DNA from: Nodularia sphaerocarpa UHCC 0038
GTDB taxonomy: Bacteria > Cyanobacteriota > Cyanobacteriia > Cyanobacteriales > Nostocaceae
Direction of reading: 5' to 3'
Length of the DNA stretch: 64,000 bases
Assembly: GCF_022376295.1 (NCBI RefSeq)
Contig: NZ_CP060140.1
Coordinates: 2,174,356-2,238,355, forward strand
The position numbers were made by a program, and so were the translations under genes. Positions 26,653-35,111 of the stretch are shown here, piece after piece; the stretch's first letter is position 1, and each line of letters begins with the position of its first letter. The notes beneath the pieces are model-generated. The model ran no database searches and was not told the DNA's origin. It worked only from the letters and a program-made list of their open reading frames with translations.

Positions 26653-26763
26653 ATGGTAAAAATACTTCTCAACCGACAGACAGCACAATGTTTTATTGAG
26701 GACTTGGGCAATGGAATTGGTCTAGATATGTTGCTGATTAAGCATGGCAGTTTTATCAACTAG
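26653..26763 (+). pseudogene. N-terminal relic of an FGE-sulfatase-like gene
   Basis: An ATG at 26653 opens a 36-residue frame. Its middle, FIEDLGNGIGLDMLLIKHGS, closely resembles the start of the formylglycine-generating-enzyme (SUMF1/FGE-sulfatase) domain in cyanobacterial proteins, which as I recall reads EDLGNG..L.M..IPGGSF.MG. The frame then ends at TAG 26761, where a full gene would continue for some 200 or more residues. AT-rich non-coding DNA follows, so this is a truncated remnant. The identification rests on one motif recognised from memory. Confidence 0.5.
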
Positions 26764-26811
26764 AATTTTTTAATGAAAATATTAGAATATTGCTAACACT
26801 AAAAGGTTCAG

Positions 26812-26840
26812 ATTCCCGACTTCTTGAAGAAGTCGGGAAT
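26812..26840. terminator. Long perfect hairpin, probably the terminator of the hydrolase gene
   Basis: A 14-bp stem, ATTCCCGACTTCTT with AAGAAGTCGGGAAT, has a one-base centre. It lies about 50 bp past the minus-strand hydrolase stop. The same stem core is used by the pnt terminator. No strong T run follows on either strand. Confidence 0.55.
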
Positions 26841-26888
26841 ATTTGGGTTCCCAACTTATTTACAATTATTATTGTGCTGACCAATTAA

Positions 26889-27872
26889 TTACTTCAGCTT
26901 AAATGAATTGATCAGAAAATGATCTGTATTCAGAAACTTTTCTAGTTTTAAAGATGCTTCTGCTTCGTGGCGCACATGACTATTAATAAATAAACCAATG
27001 ATTTCAGCCATGAGTAATTGGAACTTTTCTTGGGGTTGGGTGGCGGGAAAATCTAGAAAAGGTCTGCCTGTTGCAGAGTCTAAACTATCAACTATCGAAA
27101 AGTGATTTGCGCCTTCGAGAAGTAGCAGATAGCTGTCATTTCTGCCTCCGTCTAATGCTTCGTGGAATGTCCGAATCACCGGGGTTATAGCGTCTCCTGG
27201 ACTGACTCCATAGATATTACTGCTGTTACTAATCACCCCATCACAAGTTCCTCCCATAATCAATAGTGGTAGGGAATCCGGTAAAACCATGATTTTACCT
27301 GCTTCGTAACCCGCCATCAATGGCGCAGATGTATGTACGCCATAACCAAAAGCAGCCACAACTTGAGGGAAAAACTGGGGGTCAGCATTTTCTATGGCGA
27401 CTCTACCACCGGCAGAATGTCCACCTAAAATGATACTTTTCAAGTCCAGTAACCCAGCCAGAATTCCCTGAGTTTGTAATTGTTCCAGTTTCTTGAGCAG
27501 TGTTGGCAAAGCTGACGCAGTGGGAAAACTGCGATAAAATTGTGGTTTAAGCTTTTCTATATCTACCCCAGGGGTGATACTCACGAATCCTGGCAAGTTT
27601 TCGGCAATCCAGTTAAACAGAACTACTACCATGCCTAATTCAGCCAGTTGAATCGCTAACCATTGGTATTTTTGAGCATCACAGTTAATCCCATTGAAAA
27701 AAATCACTACTGGAAAAGGTGCTTTTTCAGAATCAACAGGTATGACTCCCAAGTTTTTTTCTAAATCACTCCCTGACATCCGCCCCGGATAAAATATTTT
27801 GAGGTGAATGGTATCGTAAGGAGGCTCAGTACCTTCAACTTTAGCAGCTTCAAAAAAAGCCCGAATTACCAT
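26889..27872 (-). CDS. Alpha/beta hydrolase, chlorophyllase/PAF-AH-like
   Basis: The 327-residue alpha/beta hydrolase has the nucleophile elbow GGHSAGGRVAIEN near residue 150. An oxyanion region lies in VVIFFNGINCDAQKYQWLA, and a late His is in LEGANHFSIVDSLD. The acid is probably the Asp in MGGTCDGVISN. The spacing fits the chlorophyllase / platelet-activating-factor acetylhydrolase-like group. No signal peptide is visible. The ATG at 27870-27872 is divergent from the 27969 gene with 96 bp between. The substrate is not known; an ester or lipid is likely. Confidence 0.85.
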   Translation of the reverse strand: MVIRAFFEAAKVEGTEPPYDTIHLKIFYPGRMSGSDLEKNLGVIPVDSEKAPFPVVIFFNGINCDAQKYQWLAIQLAELGMVVVLFNWIAENLPGFVSITPGVDIEKLKPQFYRSFPTASALPTLLKKLEQLQTQGILAGLLDLKSIILGGHSAGGRVAIENADPQFFPQVVAAFGYGVHTSAPLMAGYEAGKIMVLPDSLPLLIMGGTCDGVISNSSNIYGVSPGDAITPVIRTFHEALDGGRNDSYLLLLEGANHFSIVDSLDSATGRPFLDFPATQPQEKFQLLMAEIIGLFINSHVRHEAEASLKLEKFLNTDHFLINSFKLK

Positions 27873-27968
27873 CTGTACTGTCTCGTAATTAAATTAATCA
27901 AATTTTACCAGTTGCTTGACTAGTATCAGCAGTAAGCATCTAGCAAATAAATCTTCTCAGAGGAACTT

Positions 27969-28358
27969 ATGGGTAAGAAACGGCGAAAAAATAGAAATTT
28001 ATCTCCAAATAAAGATACCAGAGTCATTGCTACCAATAAAATCTGGGAAATGACATTTTGCTTTTTAGCAATTTGTATCCCACTTGCAGGTATAACTAAA
28101 AGCGGCCCGATTCTGCCTTTAGCTGCTATTGCTGGTGCAACTCTTAGTACTGTTGCTGTCTGGCGTTCTGATGAAAAAAAATCAACAGATCAAGATTTAT
28201 CACCACAGCAGCTAGAAATCTTACAACAAAGATTAGCAAATTTGGAAACAATAGTCAGTAGTGATGAATTTGACTTAAATATGAAAATTAAAAAGTTAGA
28301 AATAACTGATAAGACTAAGCCCGCCACTAAAAAAAAACTAAAAATTAGTCAATATTAA
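27969..28358 (+). CDS. Small membrane protein with basic N-terminus and coiled coil
   Basis: The 129-residue protein begins with a very basic stretch (MGKKRRKNRNLSPNKDTRV). Two close hydrophobic segments follow (MTFCFLAICIPLAGI, ILPLAAIAGATLSTVAVW), then a predicted coiled coil (LSPQQLEILQQRLANLETIV) and a Lys-rich tail. AGAGGA precedes the ATG by 9 bases. The arrangement is typical of small conserved cyanobacterial membrane proteins; I do not recognise a family. Confidence 0.7.
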   Translation: MGKKRRKNRNLSPNKDTRVIATNKIWEMTFCFLAICIPLAGITKSGPILPLAAIAGATLSTVAVWRSDEKKSTDQDLSPQQLEILQQRLANLETIVSSDEFDLNMKIKKLEITDKTKPATKKKLKISQY

Positions 28359-28818
28359 ACATTTATCGCAATGGCAACCCATAAAATATATATTTAGCCA
28401 TCCTGGATACTTTTTTTATCTGTATTTGTGGTCCTACCTGAAGCGCAAATCTCTGAGGAATGTAGATTTAATAAAATACAGAACCTCACCCCCAACCCCT
28501 CTGGTTACTTTCGCATAGCGTCTCCCCTAGGGAGAAGGAGAGGGGAGAAATTGACGCAAGTGAAAGGCGGAATGAGGTCAAAAACCAGGGATTATTGATG
28601 TTGGGTTACGCCTTCGGCAAACTACGTTAACGTTCCATTGCTCCGCAACGCTGACGCGAACAACCCAACCTACACATCTGTGGTTCATTATTTTTTGATG
28701 TCCTACACTCACTTGCAAAGTGCTGTAAAACTGTTTCTAGGGAAACTGGGTCTTGTTTTTGTGGTGATATCTTGAGTAATATTGTTGGTATAGCTTATCT
28801 TAGGTATGCAATCTTATT
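28359..28818. other. Repeat-rich gene-free interval
   Basis: It holds a CCTCACCCCCAACCCCTCT / GGAGAGGGGAG fold-back block (about 28486-28550). A TTGGGTTACGCC...CAACCCAACC inverted block (about 28602-28672) is related to the GTAGGGTGGGTTA hairpin family. No gene was seen. Confidence 0.6.
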
Positions 28819-28830
28819 GTGACACACCGA

Positions 28831-30600
28831 ATGCAGATGGATTGGATTAGCTTACTCAAAGCTCAACAAGCTGACTTCCTTCAACGTGTGAATAAACCTA
28901 AAACCTACGATTTAACTTTGCTGGAAAGTCAAGCTAAAGGATGCCATCGTGAGAGAATAGTCTTTTCAGGCGAACAATTGGATAAAATCATTGATCTTTC
29001 CCGTGAAAAAGCGGAAATTGTCGCCAAAAATCCGCCGCCTACACCACCAGAATATCCCGAAGAGGATGAATACTGGAGTATACCCTTTGCTCAATACTTC
29101 CGGAACCAAGCAAAAACTTATCTTTTGCGAGAGCAAATTGTCGGGTTGGTAATGGCTGAACGTCTGGGTAAATTAGTGAAGAATTTGCCCAAAGACACCG
29201 TAGAAAATATGGTGTTAGATGATGAGGGAAATTTGCGCGGACTTAGTAAATTTACTTATGTGTTGGCAGACAATCCCCAATTGAGTATTCAAGTTTACGC
29301 AGTTGATGGAGAAAGTGTTAACAGTATTAAGAAAAATAAAGTTAGGTGGTCAGTTACTCAAGATGATTTAAAAAATTATCAAGTATTACTTTTTCTGTGT
29401 TTACTTGCGCCATTTAGCAAGGGAGATATTTACCAAAAGCAGGCGATCATTGCTGGTTTTTTACCAACAAACCAAATTGAATTTATAGAACCAAAATTGG
29501 ATTTCTATCCCAGTGATTTGTTGTATGCAGGGGGCTTGAGTTGGTATTTAAAATCATTAATTAGCCAAAAAGCTGCACAGCCATTAGTTGATGAAAAAAT
29601 CATAGAAAAAATTAAAAGTTTCCCACTAGAACATCCGCAAAAGATAGTTATTGGTGATTGGGAATGCTGGCAAACTTTGAAAGGCCATACTAGAGGAATT
29701 AATTGTTTAGCGTTGAGTTCCAGTTCAGAAAATGGCAAAACTTCGCCAATATTGGCTAGTGGTAGTCGTGGGGAAACGAAGCTATGGGATTTAAGCAAGG
29801 GTGAATTAATTGAGACATTATCAGAGTATCCTTGGATAGTGTCTGGGCGGGTAGATGAAGTAAATTCTTTAGCTTTTAGTTTAGATGGACAAACTTTAGT
29901 GACTGGTGGTGCAGATTCGACAATTAAGCTTTGGCACTTAGGCGCACTAGATTTGATCGATATCCTGCACAAGCATAATGGTATGGTGAGGTGTGTTGCT
30001 TTGACACCAGATGGACTGATGTTGGCAACGGCTGGAGATGATCGAAAAGTTTTGTTTTGGGATTTGATGCAACGTCAGGTAGCGATCGCCTTATCTTTAG
30101 ATGATACAGCAGCTCATTCCCTAGTGATCAGTCCGGATGGGCAGACTTTAGCTACAGGTAGCTATCGCAAAATCAAAGTTTGGCAGATTTCACAACTGAC
30201 TAAGGGCAAAATTATCCAAGATTCACAACCACTATACACCCTCACGGGACATTCTCACATCGTGTCTTCTTTGGCTATGAGTGCAGATGGTAAACTACTG
30301 GTTAGTGGTAGCTGGGATCAAACGATTAAAATTTGGCACTTGGAAACAGGGAAATTAGTTCGTACCCTCACAGGCCATAGAGATAAAGTGTATGCGATCG
30401 CCCTGAGTCCTGACAAACAAATTATTGCTAGTGGTAGTGCAGATCAAACCATCAAATTGTGGCATCTAGAAACAGGTGAATTGCTGGCTACTTTTACTGG
30501 TCATAGCCATACAGTTACAGCCCTAGCCTTCACAGATTCCGGTGAAATGTTAGTTTCTGGCAGTTTGGATCAAACAATTAAAATTTGGCAGAGAAGCTGA
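28831..30600 (+). CDS. WD40-repeat protein with an unrecognised N-terminal domain
   Basis: The frame opens at GTG 28819; ATG 28831 (589 residues) or 28837 is more likely. The N-terminal ~270 residues are a non-WD domain with a Pro/Glu-rich stretch (NPPPTPPEYPEEDEYW) and the segment AIIAGFLPTNQIEFIEPKLD. I do not recognise it. From about residue 280 the chain is a seven-bladed WD40 propeller with repeated (S/G)HxxxVxxLAxSPDGxxLxSGSxDxTIKLW units. The last three blades are the most regular. No kinase, caspase or NTPase module is present, unlike many cyanobacterial WD40 proteins. It is probably a scaffold, but partners are unknown. Confidence 0.88.
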   Translation: MQMDWISLLKAQQADFLQRVNKPKTYDLTLLESQAKGCHRERIVFSGEQLDKIIDLSREKAEIVAKNPPPTPPEYPEEDEYWSIPFAQYFRNQAKTYLLREQIVGLVMAERLGKLVKNLPKDTVENMVLDDEGNLRGLSKFTYVLADNPQLSIQVYAVDGESVNSIKKNKVRWSVTQDDLKNYQVLLFLCLLAPFSKGDIYQKQAIIAGFLPTNQIEFIEPKLDFYPSDLLYAGGLSWYLKSLISQKAAQPLVDEKIIEKIKSFPLEHPQKIVIGDWECWQTLKGHTRGINCLALSSSSENGKTSPILASGSRGETKLWDLSKGELIETLSEYPWIVSGRVDEVNSLAFSLDGQTLVTGGADSTIKLWHLGALDLIDILHKHNGMVRCVALTPDGLMLATAGDDRKVLFWDLMQRQVAIALSLDDTAAHSLVISPDGQTLATGSYRKIKVWQISQLTKGKIIQDSQPLYTLTGHSHIVSSLAMSADGKLLVSGSWDQTIKIWHLETGKLVRTLTGHRDKVYAIALSPDKQIIASGSADQTIKLWHLETGELLATFTGHSHTVTALAFTDSGEMLVSGSLDQTIKIWQRS

Positions 30601-30605
30601 GTAGA

Positions 30606-30645
30606 GAATTTGGGATTTGGGATTTGGGATTTGGGATTTTGGATT
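30606..30645. repeat. TTTGGGA heptamer tandem repeat
   Basis: About five consecutive TTTGGGA units follow the WD40 gene stop. This is the same heptamer-type short tandem repeat seen elsewhere in the window. Confidence 0.8.
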
Positions 30646-30807
30646 GACCCTTCCTTAGTCTTGTTTTTCCCGAACAGGTTAAAGCATTTCAGGTTTTATG
30701 TATATGAAATCACAAAGAGTTTGAGACTTAAGATACAACCGTAGGTAGAGAATTAGAGATAGCGATCGCTAATAGCCTAGATACAACCAACTAAAAGAGG
30801 TTAAGTT

Positions 30808-30999
30808 ATGGCAGTATCAGCAGTTGATATTTCAAGAAGCCTCAGTGGCATAGACTTTCCCGCCAACAAAGAAGATTTAGTCAACCACGCCAGAGAGAAA
30901 AAAGCCAACAAAGAGGTAATCGACATCCTCCAACAAATGCCAGAACGGGAATATGGCAACATGGCAGATGTAGAACACGCCTTTGGTCAAGTGAAATAA
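30808..30999 (+). CDS. DUF2795 protein
   Basis: This 63-residue protein belongs to the DUF2795 family, seen in LSGIDFPANKEDLVNHAREK and the later YGNMADVEHAFGQ. AGAGG precedes the ATG by 6 bases. Small DUF2795 proteins are abundant and sometimes stress-induced in cyanobacteria; no biochemical role is established. It stands alone, convergent with ftsH. Confidence 0.85.
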   Translation: MAVSAVDISRSLSGIDFPANKEDLVNHAREKKANKEVIDILQQMPEREYGNMADVEHAFGQVK

Positions 31000-31075
31000 C
31001 TTCTCAAGTGGTAGACAAGACTATAAAGTTGAAAAAAGCGATCGCTCTAAAAATGGGCGATCGCTTCTAAAATGG

Positions 31076-33022
31076 TTACACCAGCATTGATTGCATCAAC
31101 GGTCTGTCTTCCGATAACTTACCAGTGCGTAACCACTCATGCAGTTCATCTGGTGCTTGCACTTGGTTGAGACATTCACGCAACTTAGCACCTTCAAGAA
31201 TTTCCTTCTCCAACAATGCCTGTGCAGTCTCCTCTAGCAACTCGCGGTTATAATGCAAAATACTCAAAGCTATGTGATGAGCATTATCCAGAGTCAGCTT
31301 AACTTCCCGGTCAATTTCCTCAGCCACCTTGGGGCTAATACTCCGGCGAGGATTACCATAACCTTCAAGGAACTGCTGTTGTTGAATCTTCTCAAAAGCC
31401 ACAGGCCCCAACTTTTCGCTCATTCCATAGATAGTAATAGCTCTTTCTGCCAAATCAGTCGCCTTCTGAATATCATCCGCCGCACCAGTGGAAACCTTGC
31501 CAAAAACAGTTTCCTCCGCAGAACGTCCACCCAATAAAGTCGCAATGCGGCCGCGAATTTCATCTTCAATCATCAAAAAACGGTCTTCTTCTGGCATCTG
31601 AATTGTATAACCCAAAGCACCCACACCACGGGGGACAACAGAGATTTTTTCCACCTTACCAGCCCCAGGCATTAACGCACCGATAATCGCGTGACCAACT
31701 TCGTGATAAGCTACAGTGGTTTTTTCAAGTTCATTCAGCACACGAGAGCGTTTTTCTAACCCAGCCACCAAGCGCTCAATAGCTTCATTAAAATCTGCCA
31801 TAATCACAGCTTGGCGATTTTTTCGAGCTGCCAATAATGCCGCTTCATTCACCAAGTTAGCTAAATCTGCACCTGCAAAACCAGGAGTTCTCGCCGCAAT
31901 AGTTGACAAATTAACATCATTAGCTAATTTGACATTTTTAGCATGGACATTCAGAATAGCTTCCCGACCGCTTTTATCAGGACGGTCAACCACCACTTGA
32001 CGGTCAAAACGACCAGGACGACTTAAAGCCGGGTCAATGACTTCCGGACGGTTAGTAGCAGCGATAATTATCACACCTGTGTTAGGGTCAAAACCATCCA
32101 TTTCGCTGAGTAACTGGTTGAGAGTTTGTTCGCGTTCATCGTTACCGCCCATCATCGGCCCCGCACCGCCGCGAGACTTACCCAGTGCATCTAATTCATC
32201 AATAAACACAATACAGGGAGCTTGCTGTTTAGCTTGGTCGAACAAATCCCGCACTCGTGAAGCACCTACACCCACGAATAACTCAATAAACTCTGAACCA
32301 GAAATGCTGAAGAAAGGAACACCAGCTTCACCCGCAACAGCTTTGGCGAGCATGGTTTTACCTGTACCTGGAGGTCCAACTAACAATACACCTTTGGGAA
32401 TTTTTGCCCCCAGTCTGGTGTATTTACCCGCATTTTTGAGAAAATCAATGATTTCTTCCAGTTCGGCTTTCGCTTCATCGACACCAGCCACATCAGCAAA
32501 TTGTACACCTGTGATGCCTTCAGAATAGATGCGGGCTTTGCTTTTTCCTACAGTTAGAGCCGCAGGACCACCACCTTGACGATTGATTAAGAAGCCCCAA
32601 ATACTAAAGAAAATGAGCGGCGGAATCACCCAGCTAAATAAAGTAGCAATCCAGGCACTTTCCGATGGCGGTGGGGCTGTAAATTCGACATTATGCTCAC
32701 GGAGAATTTTCGGCAAATCTAAATCCAGAGCAACTGGCGTAGTAGTAAACACTTGTTTTACAGTTTCGCCTTCAGGAGTTTGGGTTTTGATGGTATATTC
32801 AATGCGATCGCTACCCACAACAGCTTGCTCAACTTGATTATTTTGCACCTGAGTAATAAACTCACTGTAGGGAACTGGCGCTGTTCGCTGCCCAAACAAA
32901 CTGGGGACAACCAAATTCAGCACTAGTAAAAAAGTTAACAAAATGAGTAAACTACCGCCAAATTGCCTGGTTTTCGGCGGTTTATTTGTATTTTTGTGAT
33001 GATTATTAGTTTCTACAGGCAT
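31076..33022 (-). CDS. ftsH: ATP-dependent zinc metalloprotease FtsH
   Basis: The 648-residue membrane protease has a first transmembrane helix (GGSLLILLTFLLVLNLVV), a lumen/periplasm domain and a second helix (WIATLFSWVIPPLIFFSIWG). An AAA module follows, with Walker A VGPPGTGKTMLAKA and Walker B IVFIDELDALG. The SRH contains NRPEVIDPALSRPGRFDRQ. The zinc site is HEVGH in VAYHEVGHAIIGAL, and the third ligand is the Asp in GAADDIQKATDLAERAI. All catalytic residues are present. Cyanobacteria carry several FtsH paralogues that remove damaged membrane proteins such as PSII D1; which one this is cannot be fixed from sequence alone. Confidence 0.96.
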   Translation of the reverse strand: MPVETNNHHKNTNKPPKTRQFGGSLLILLTFLLVLNLVVPSLFGQRTAPVPYSEFITQVQNNQVEQAVVGSDRIEYTIKTQTPEGETVKQVFTTTPVALDLDLPKILREHNVEFTAPPPSESAWIATLFSWVIPPLIFFSIWGFLINRQGGGPAALTVGKSKARIYSEGITGVQFADVAGVDEAKAELEEIIDFLKNAGKYTRLGAKIPKGVLLVGPPGTGKTMLAKAVAGEAGVPFFSISGSEFIELFVGVGASRVRDLFDQAKQQAPCIVFIDELDALGKSRGGAGPMMGGNDEREQTLNQLLSEMDGFDPNTGVIIIAATNRPEVIDPALSRPGRFDRQVVVDRPDKSGREAILNVHAKNVKLANDVNLSTIAARTPGFAGADLANLVNEAALLAARKNRQAVIMADFNEAIERLVAGLEKRSRVLNELEKTTVAYHEVGHAIIGALMPGAGKVEKISVVPRGVGALGYTIQMPEEDRFLMIEDEIRGRIATLLGGRSAEETVFGKVSTGAADDIQKATDLAERAITIYGMSEKLGPVAFEKIQQQQFLEGYGNPRRSISPKVAEEIDREVKLTLDNAHHIALSILHYNRELLEETAQALLEKEILEGAKLRECLNQVQAPDELHEWLRTGKLSEDRPLMQSMLV

Positions 33023-33059
33023 TTAAATATACCCTCCAAATTCAGTTATCAGTTATCAG

Positions 33060-33102
33060 TTACAGCAGTTTTCATTGACATGAAGTACAGATAAATCTGT
33101 GG
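33060..33102. repeat. Partial copy of the TTACAGCAGTTT element
   Basis: TTACAGCAGTTTTCATTGA and the following ~23 bases match, in reverse orientation and with few changes, the right end of the 9026-9120 element. It follows two AGTTATC heptamers just upstream of ftsH. The other end of the element was not found. Confidence 0.6.
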
Positions 33103-33310
33103 CTAATTATCTTTTGAAGTGCTAAATTAGACAGGCGCTGGGAACTCAGACAATTCTTCTAACTATTGGAAGCAATAAGAAATTTAATGAAGTAACGATT
33201 TTGTCAGTGTCGATGTAAAGGTTTGTGTCTGTATAGGTCTATTCTAGAAACTAAAGCCAGTAGCCTAATATCGGGTATACCCCACAGAAAAATGTGTATT
33301 GCCGAACTGT

Positions 33311-33505
33311 ATGAAAAATAATTTAGGATTTGTAGTGAAATTGCTTGTGCTGTCGGGTTTGCTGTCTGTATTTATTAAGTATGCAGGACCAAATTTACCC
33401 ATAGCAGCAACAGATGTTAATGCTTTAATTATAGTTTTGTTACCGAATGTTATCATGGCGATCGCTTTATTTTGGCGATTTCAGTCAACACAAAAACAAA
33501 ATTAG
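33311..33505 (+). CDS. Small two-span membrane protein
   Basis: The ATG at 33311 gives 64 residues (MKNNLGFVVKLLVLSGLLSV at the start). Two hydrophobic helices are present (about residues 8-24 and 38-58), with a short soluble link and a polar tail. The pattern is typical of small conserved cyanobacterial membrane proteins. No family is recognised. It lies between divergent ftsH and the AI-2E family gene, 56 bp before the latter on the same strand. Confidence 0.6.
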   Translation: MKNNLGFVVKLLVLSGLLSVFIKYAGPNLPIAATDVNALIIVLLPNVIMAIALFWRFQSTQKQN

Positions 33506-33561
33506 GATAAATTGCTAAAATCAGCTAACCTAATCTCAATTACACAGCTGGGGGGCAGCCT

Positions 33562-34710
33562 GTGAACCTTGGTCAATGGATCGGCTTAATCGCCATAGTG
33601 CTTTCTTTATATATCTTATGGCAAATTCGGCAGGTATTGTTGCTAATATTTGCCGCAGTCGTGTTAGCTTCCACTTTAAATCGGCTCGCCAAACGTCTTC
33701 AACCATTAGGCTTAAAACGTGGCTTTGCAGTTGTCCTGTCCGTGGTTCTTTTCTTCGCAGGTATAGTATGTTTTTTCTGGCTGATAGTGCCGCCTTTTGC
33801 ACAGCAATTTCAAGAACTAACTTATCGAGTTCCTCAAGGATTTGATCGCTTTAATACTTGGGTGTTACACCTAGAAACTCTAGTTCCTGAGTCATTGCGT
33901 CCCTACATTCCTAATGTTAATAACCTGATTTCTGAAGCCAAACCTTTTCTCAACCAGATAGTAGAAAACTCATTTGCCTTTGTCTCCGGCTCTTTAGAAG
34001 TTATACTCAAGATTTTACTAGTCCTGGTATTAACAGGGATGTTCTTAGCCGATCCTCAAGCCTATCGCCGATTATTTATTCGACTGTTTCCCTCATTTTA
34101 TCGCACAAGAATAGATGGGATTTTAGATCAATGCGAACTTTCATTAGAGGGATGGATCACAGGCGCATTCATTGCCATGAGTGTAGTGGGAATATTGAGT
34201 GTAATTGGCTTGTCATTTTTGGGTGTGAAAGCAGCCCTAGCGTTAGGAGTTTTAGCAGGATTTCTGAACTTAATTCCTAACTTAGGTCCAACATTGAGTC
34301 TCATACCAGCAATGGCGATCGCTTTATTGGATACTCCCTGGAAACCCCTGCTTGTATTTGTTCTCTATTTTGTGATTCAACAGATTGATGCCAACTTAGT
34401 CACTCCCACAATCATGGCACATCGAGTTTCACTCCTACCTGCTGTCACCTTAATATCCCAACTATTCTTCGTTACATTCTTTGGCTTTTTAGGATTATTT
34501 TTAGCGCTCCCCTTAACAGTCGTTGCTAAGATTTGGCTACAAGAAGTATTGATTAAAGATGTTCTAGATGAATGGGGAAATACTCACCGCTCAGAAACTG
34601 AATTAGTCATAATTTCTCAATCTTCCATCTCAGATATTGATTGGAAGACAGAAACTCCAGAACACGAGCCAGAACCAAAAATTGATGATGTTTTGCCACA
34701 ACAAGAATAA
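33562..34710 (+). CDS. AI-2E family transporter (PerM/TqsA type)
   Basis: The 382-residue permease starts with GTG, 5 bases after a GGGGGCAG site. It has about eight transmembrane helices. The PF01594 signature regions are LLIFAAVVLASTLNRLAKRL near the N-terminus, the amphipathic middle (YRRLFIRLFPSFYRTRIDGIL) and the later GVLAGFLNLIPNLGPTLSLI and LFFVTFFGFLGLFLALPLTV. Members export small molecules or ions (AI-2, Na+/H+, auxin); the substrate is unknown. The last ~50 residues are an acidic soluble tail not needed for the fold. Confidence 0.92.
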   Translation: MNLGQWIGLIAIVLSLYILWQIRQVLLLIFAAVVLASTLNRLAKRLQPLGLKRGFAVVLSVVLFFAGIVCFFWLIVPPFAQQFQELTYRVPQGFDRFNTWVLHLETLVPESLRPYIPNVNNLISEAKPFLNQIVENSFAFVSGSLEVILKILLVLVLTGMFLADPQAYRRLFIRLFPSFYRTRIDGILDQCELSLEGWITGAFIAMSVVGILSVIGLSFLGVKAALALGVLAGFLNLIPNLGPTLSLIPAMAIALLDTPWKPLLVFVLYFVIQQIDANLVTPTIMAHRVSLLPAVTLISQLFFVTFFGFLGLFLALPLTVVAKIWLQEVLIKDVLDEWGNTHRSETELVIISQSSISDIDWKTETPEHEPEPKIDDVLPQQE

Positions 34711-35111
34711 TTATAGCATTTCCTAGTCTAATAAACTACAAAATTATCTGCGTAGCCTACGGCAAGCCGCTAACGCGTCTATATCTGTGTTCATCTGCGT
34801 TTAATTATTACTGCTTGTACCGCACTTGAATGGGAATTGCTATAATTATTCAGTTTTATCCTTGGTTTTTTTAGGCAGAATGCGCTCTTTATCTACAGCA
34901 GGTTTCATGTATTTAAACCACAGACTTAAGTAGGGAAAGATGAATAAACCAAACTATCTTACGACTCGTAAACAAGACCCAAACCCTTACTAATGACCAA
35001 TGACAAATGACCAATGACGACCCTAGCTAGTTAACTTTATTTACGCCGATCTACTTAATTCTGCCTTGCGCCTCTGCGTCAAATCAAAAAACTTGGTTCA
35101 TTTACCCAAAA
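34711..35111. other. Gene-free interval with repeats and a possible gene stub
   Basis: It holds repeats of the phrase CTGTGTTCATCTGCG, AATGACCAATGAC direct repeats (about 34991-35020) and a minus-strand stub (34846-34953). No complete gene is visible. Confidence 0.55.
34846..34953 (-). pseudogene. Possible C-terminal stub of a lost membrane-protein gene
   Basis: On the minus strand an open stretch bounded upstream by TAG encodes FIFPYLSLWFKYMKPAVDKE and a Lys-rich end, then TAA at 34846-34848. The hydrophobic-then-basic pattern looks like the tail of a membrane protein. The only ATG would give 20 residues. I do not recognise the source family. It could also be chance. Confidence 0.3.

Larger units (their letters stand above)
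26366..26888. other. Gene-poor interval with a gene relic and a hairpin
   Basis: It contains the promoter side of the SDR gene, an FGE-sulfatase-like stub on the plus strand (26653-26763) and a long perfect hairpin (26812-26840). Otherwise it is AT-rich without a recognisable gene. Confidence 0.6.

Noticed and set aside
31716..32528. Long plus-strand open frames opposite ftsH
   Set aside because: They mirror the ftsH codons on the other strand; the minus-strand protein is unmistakable.
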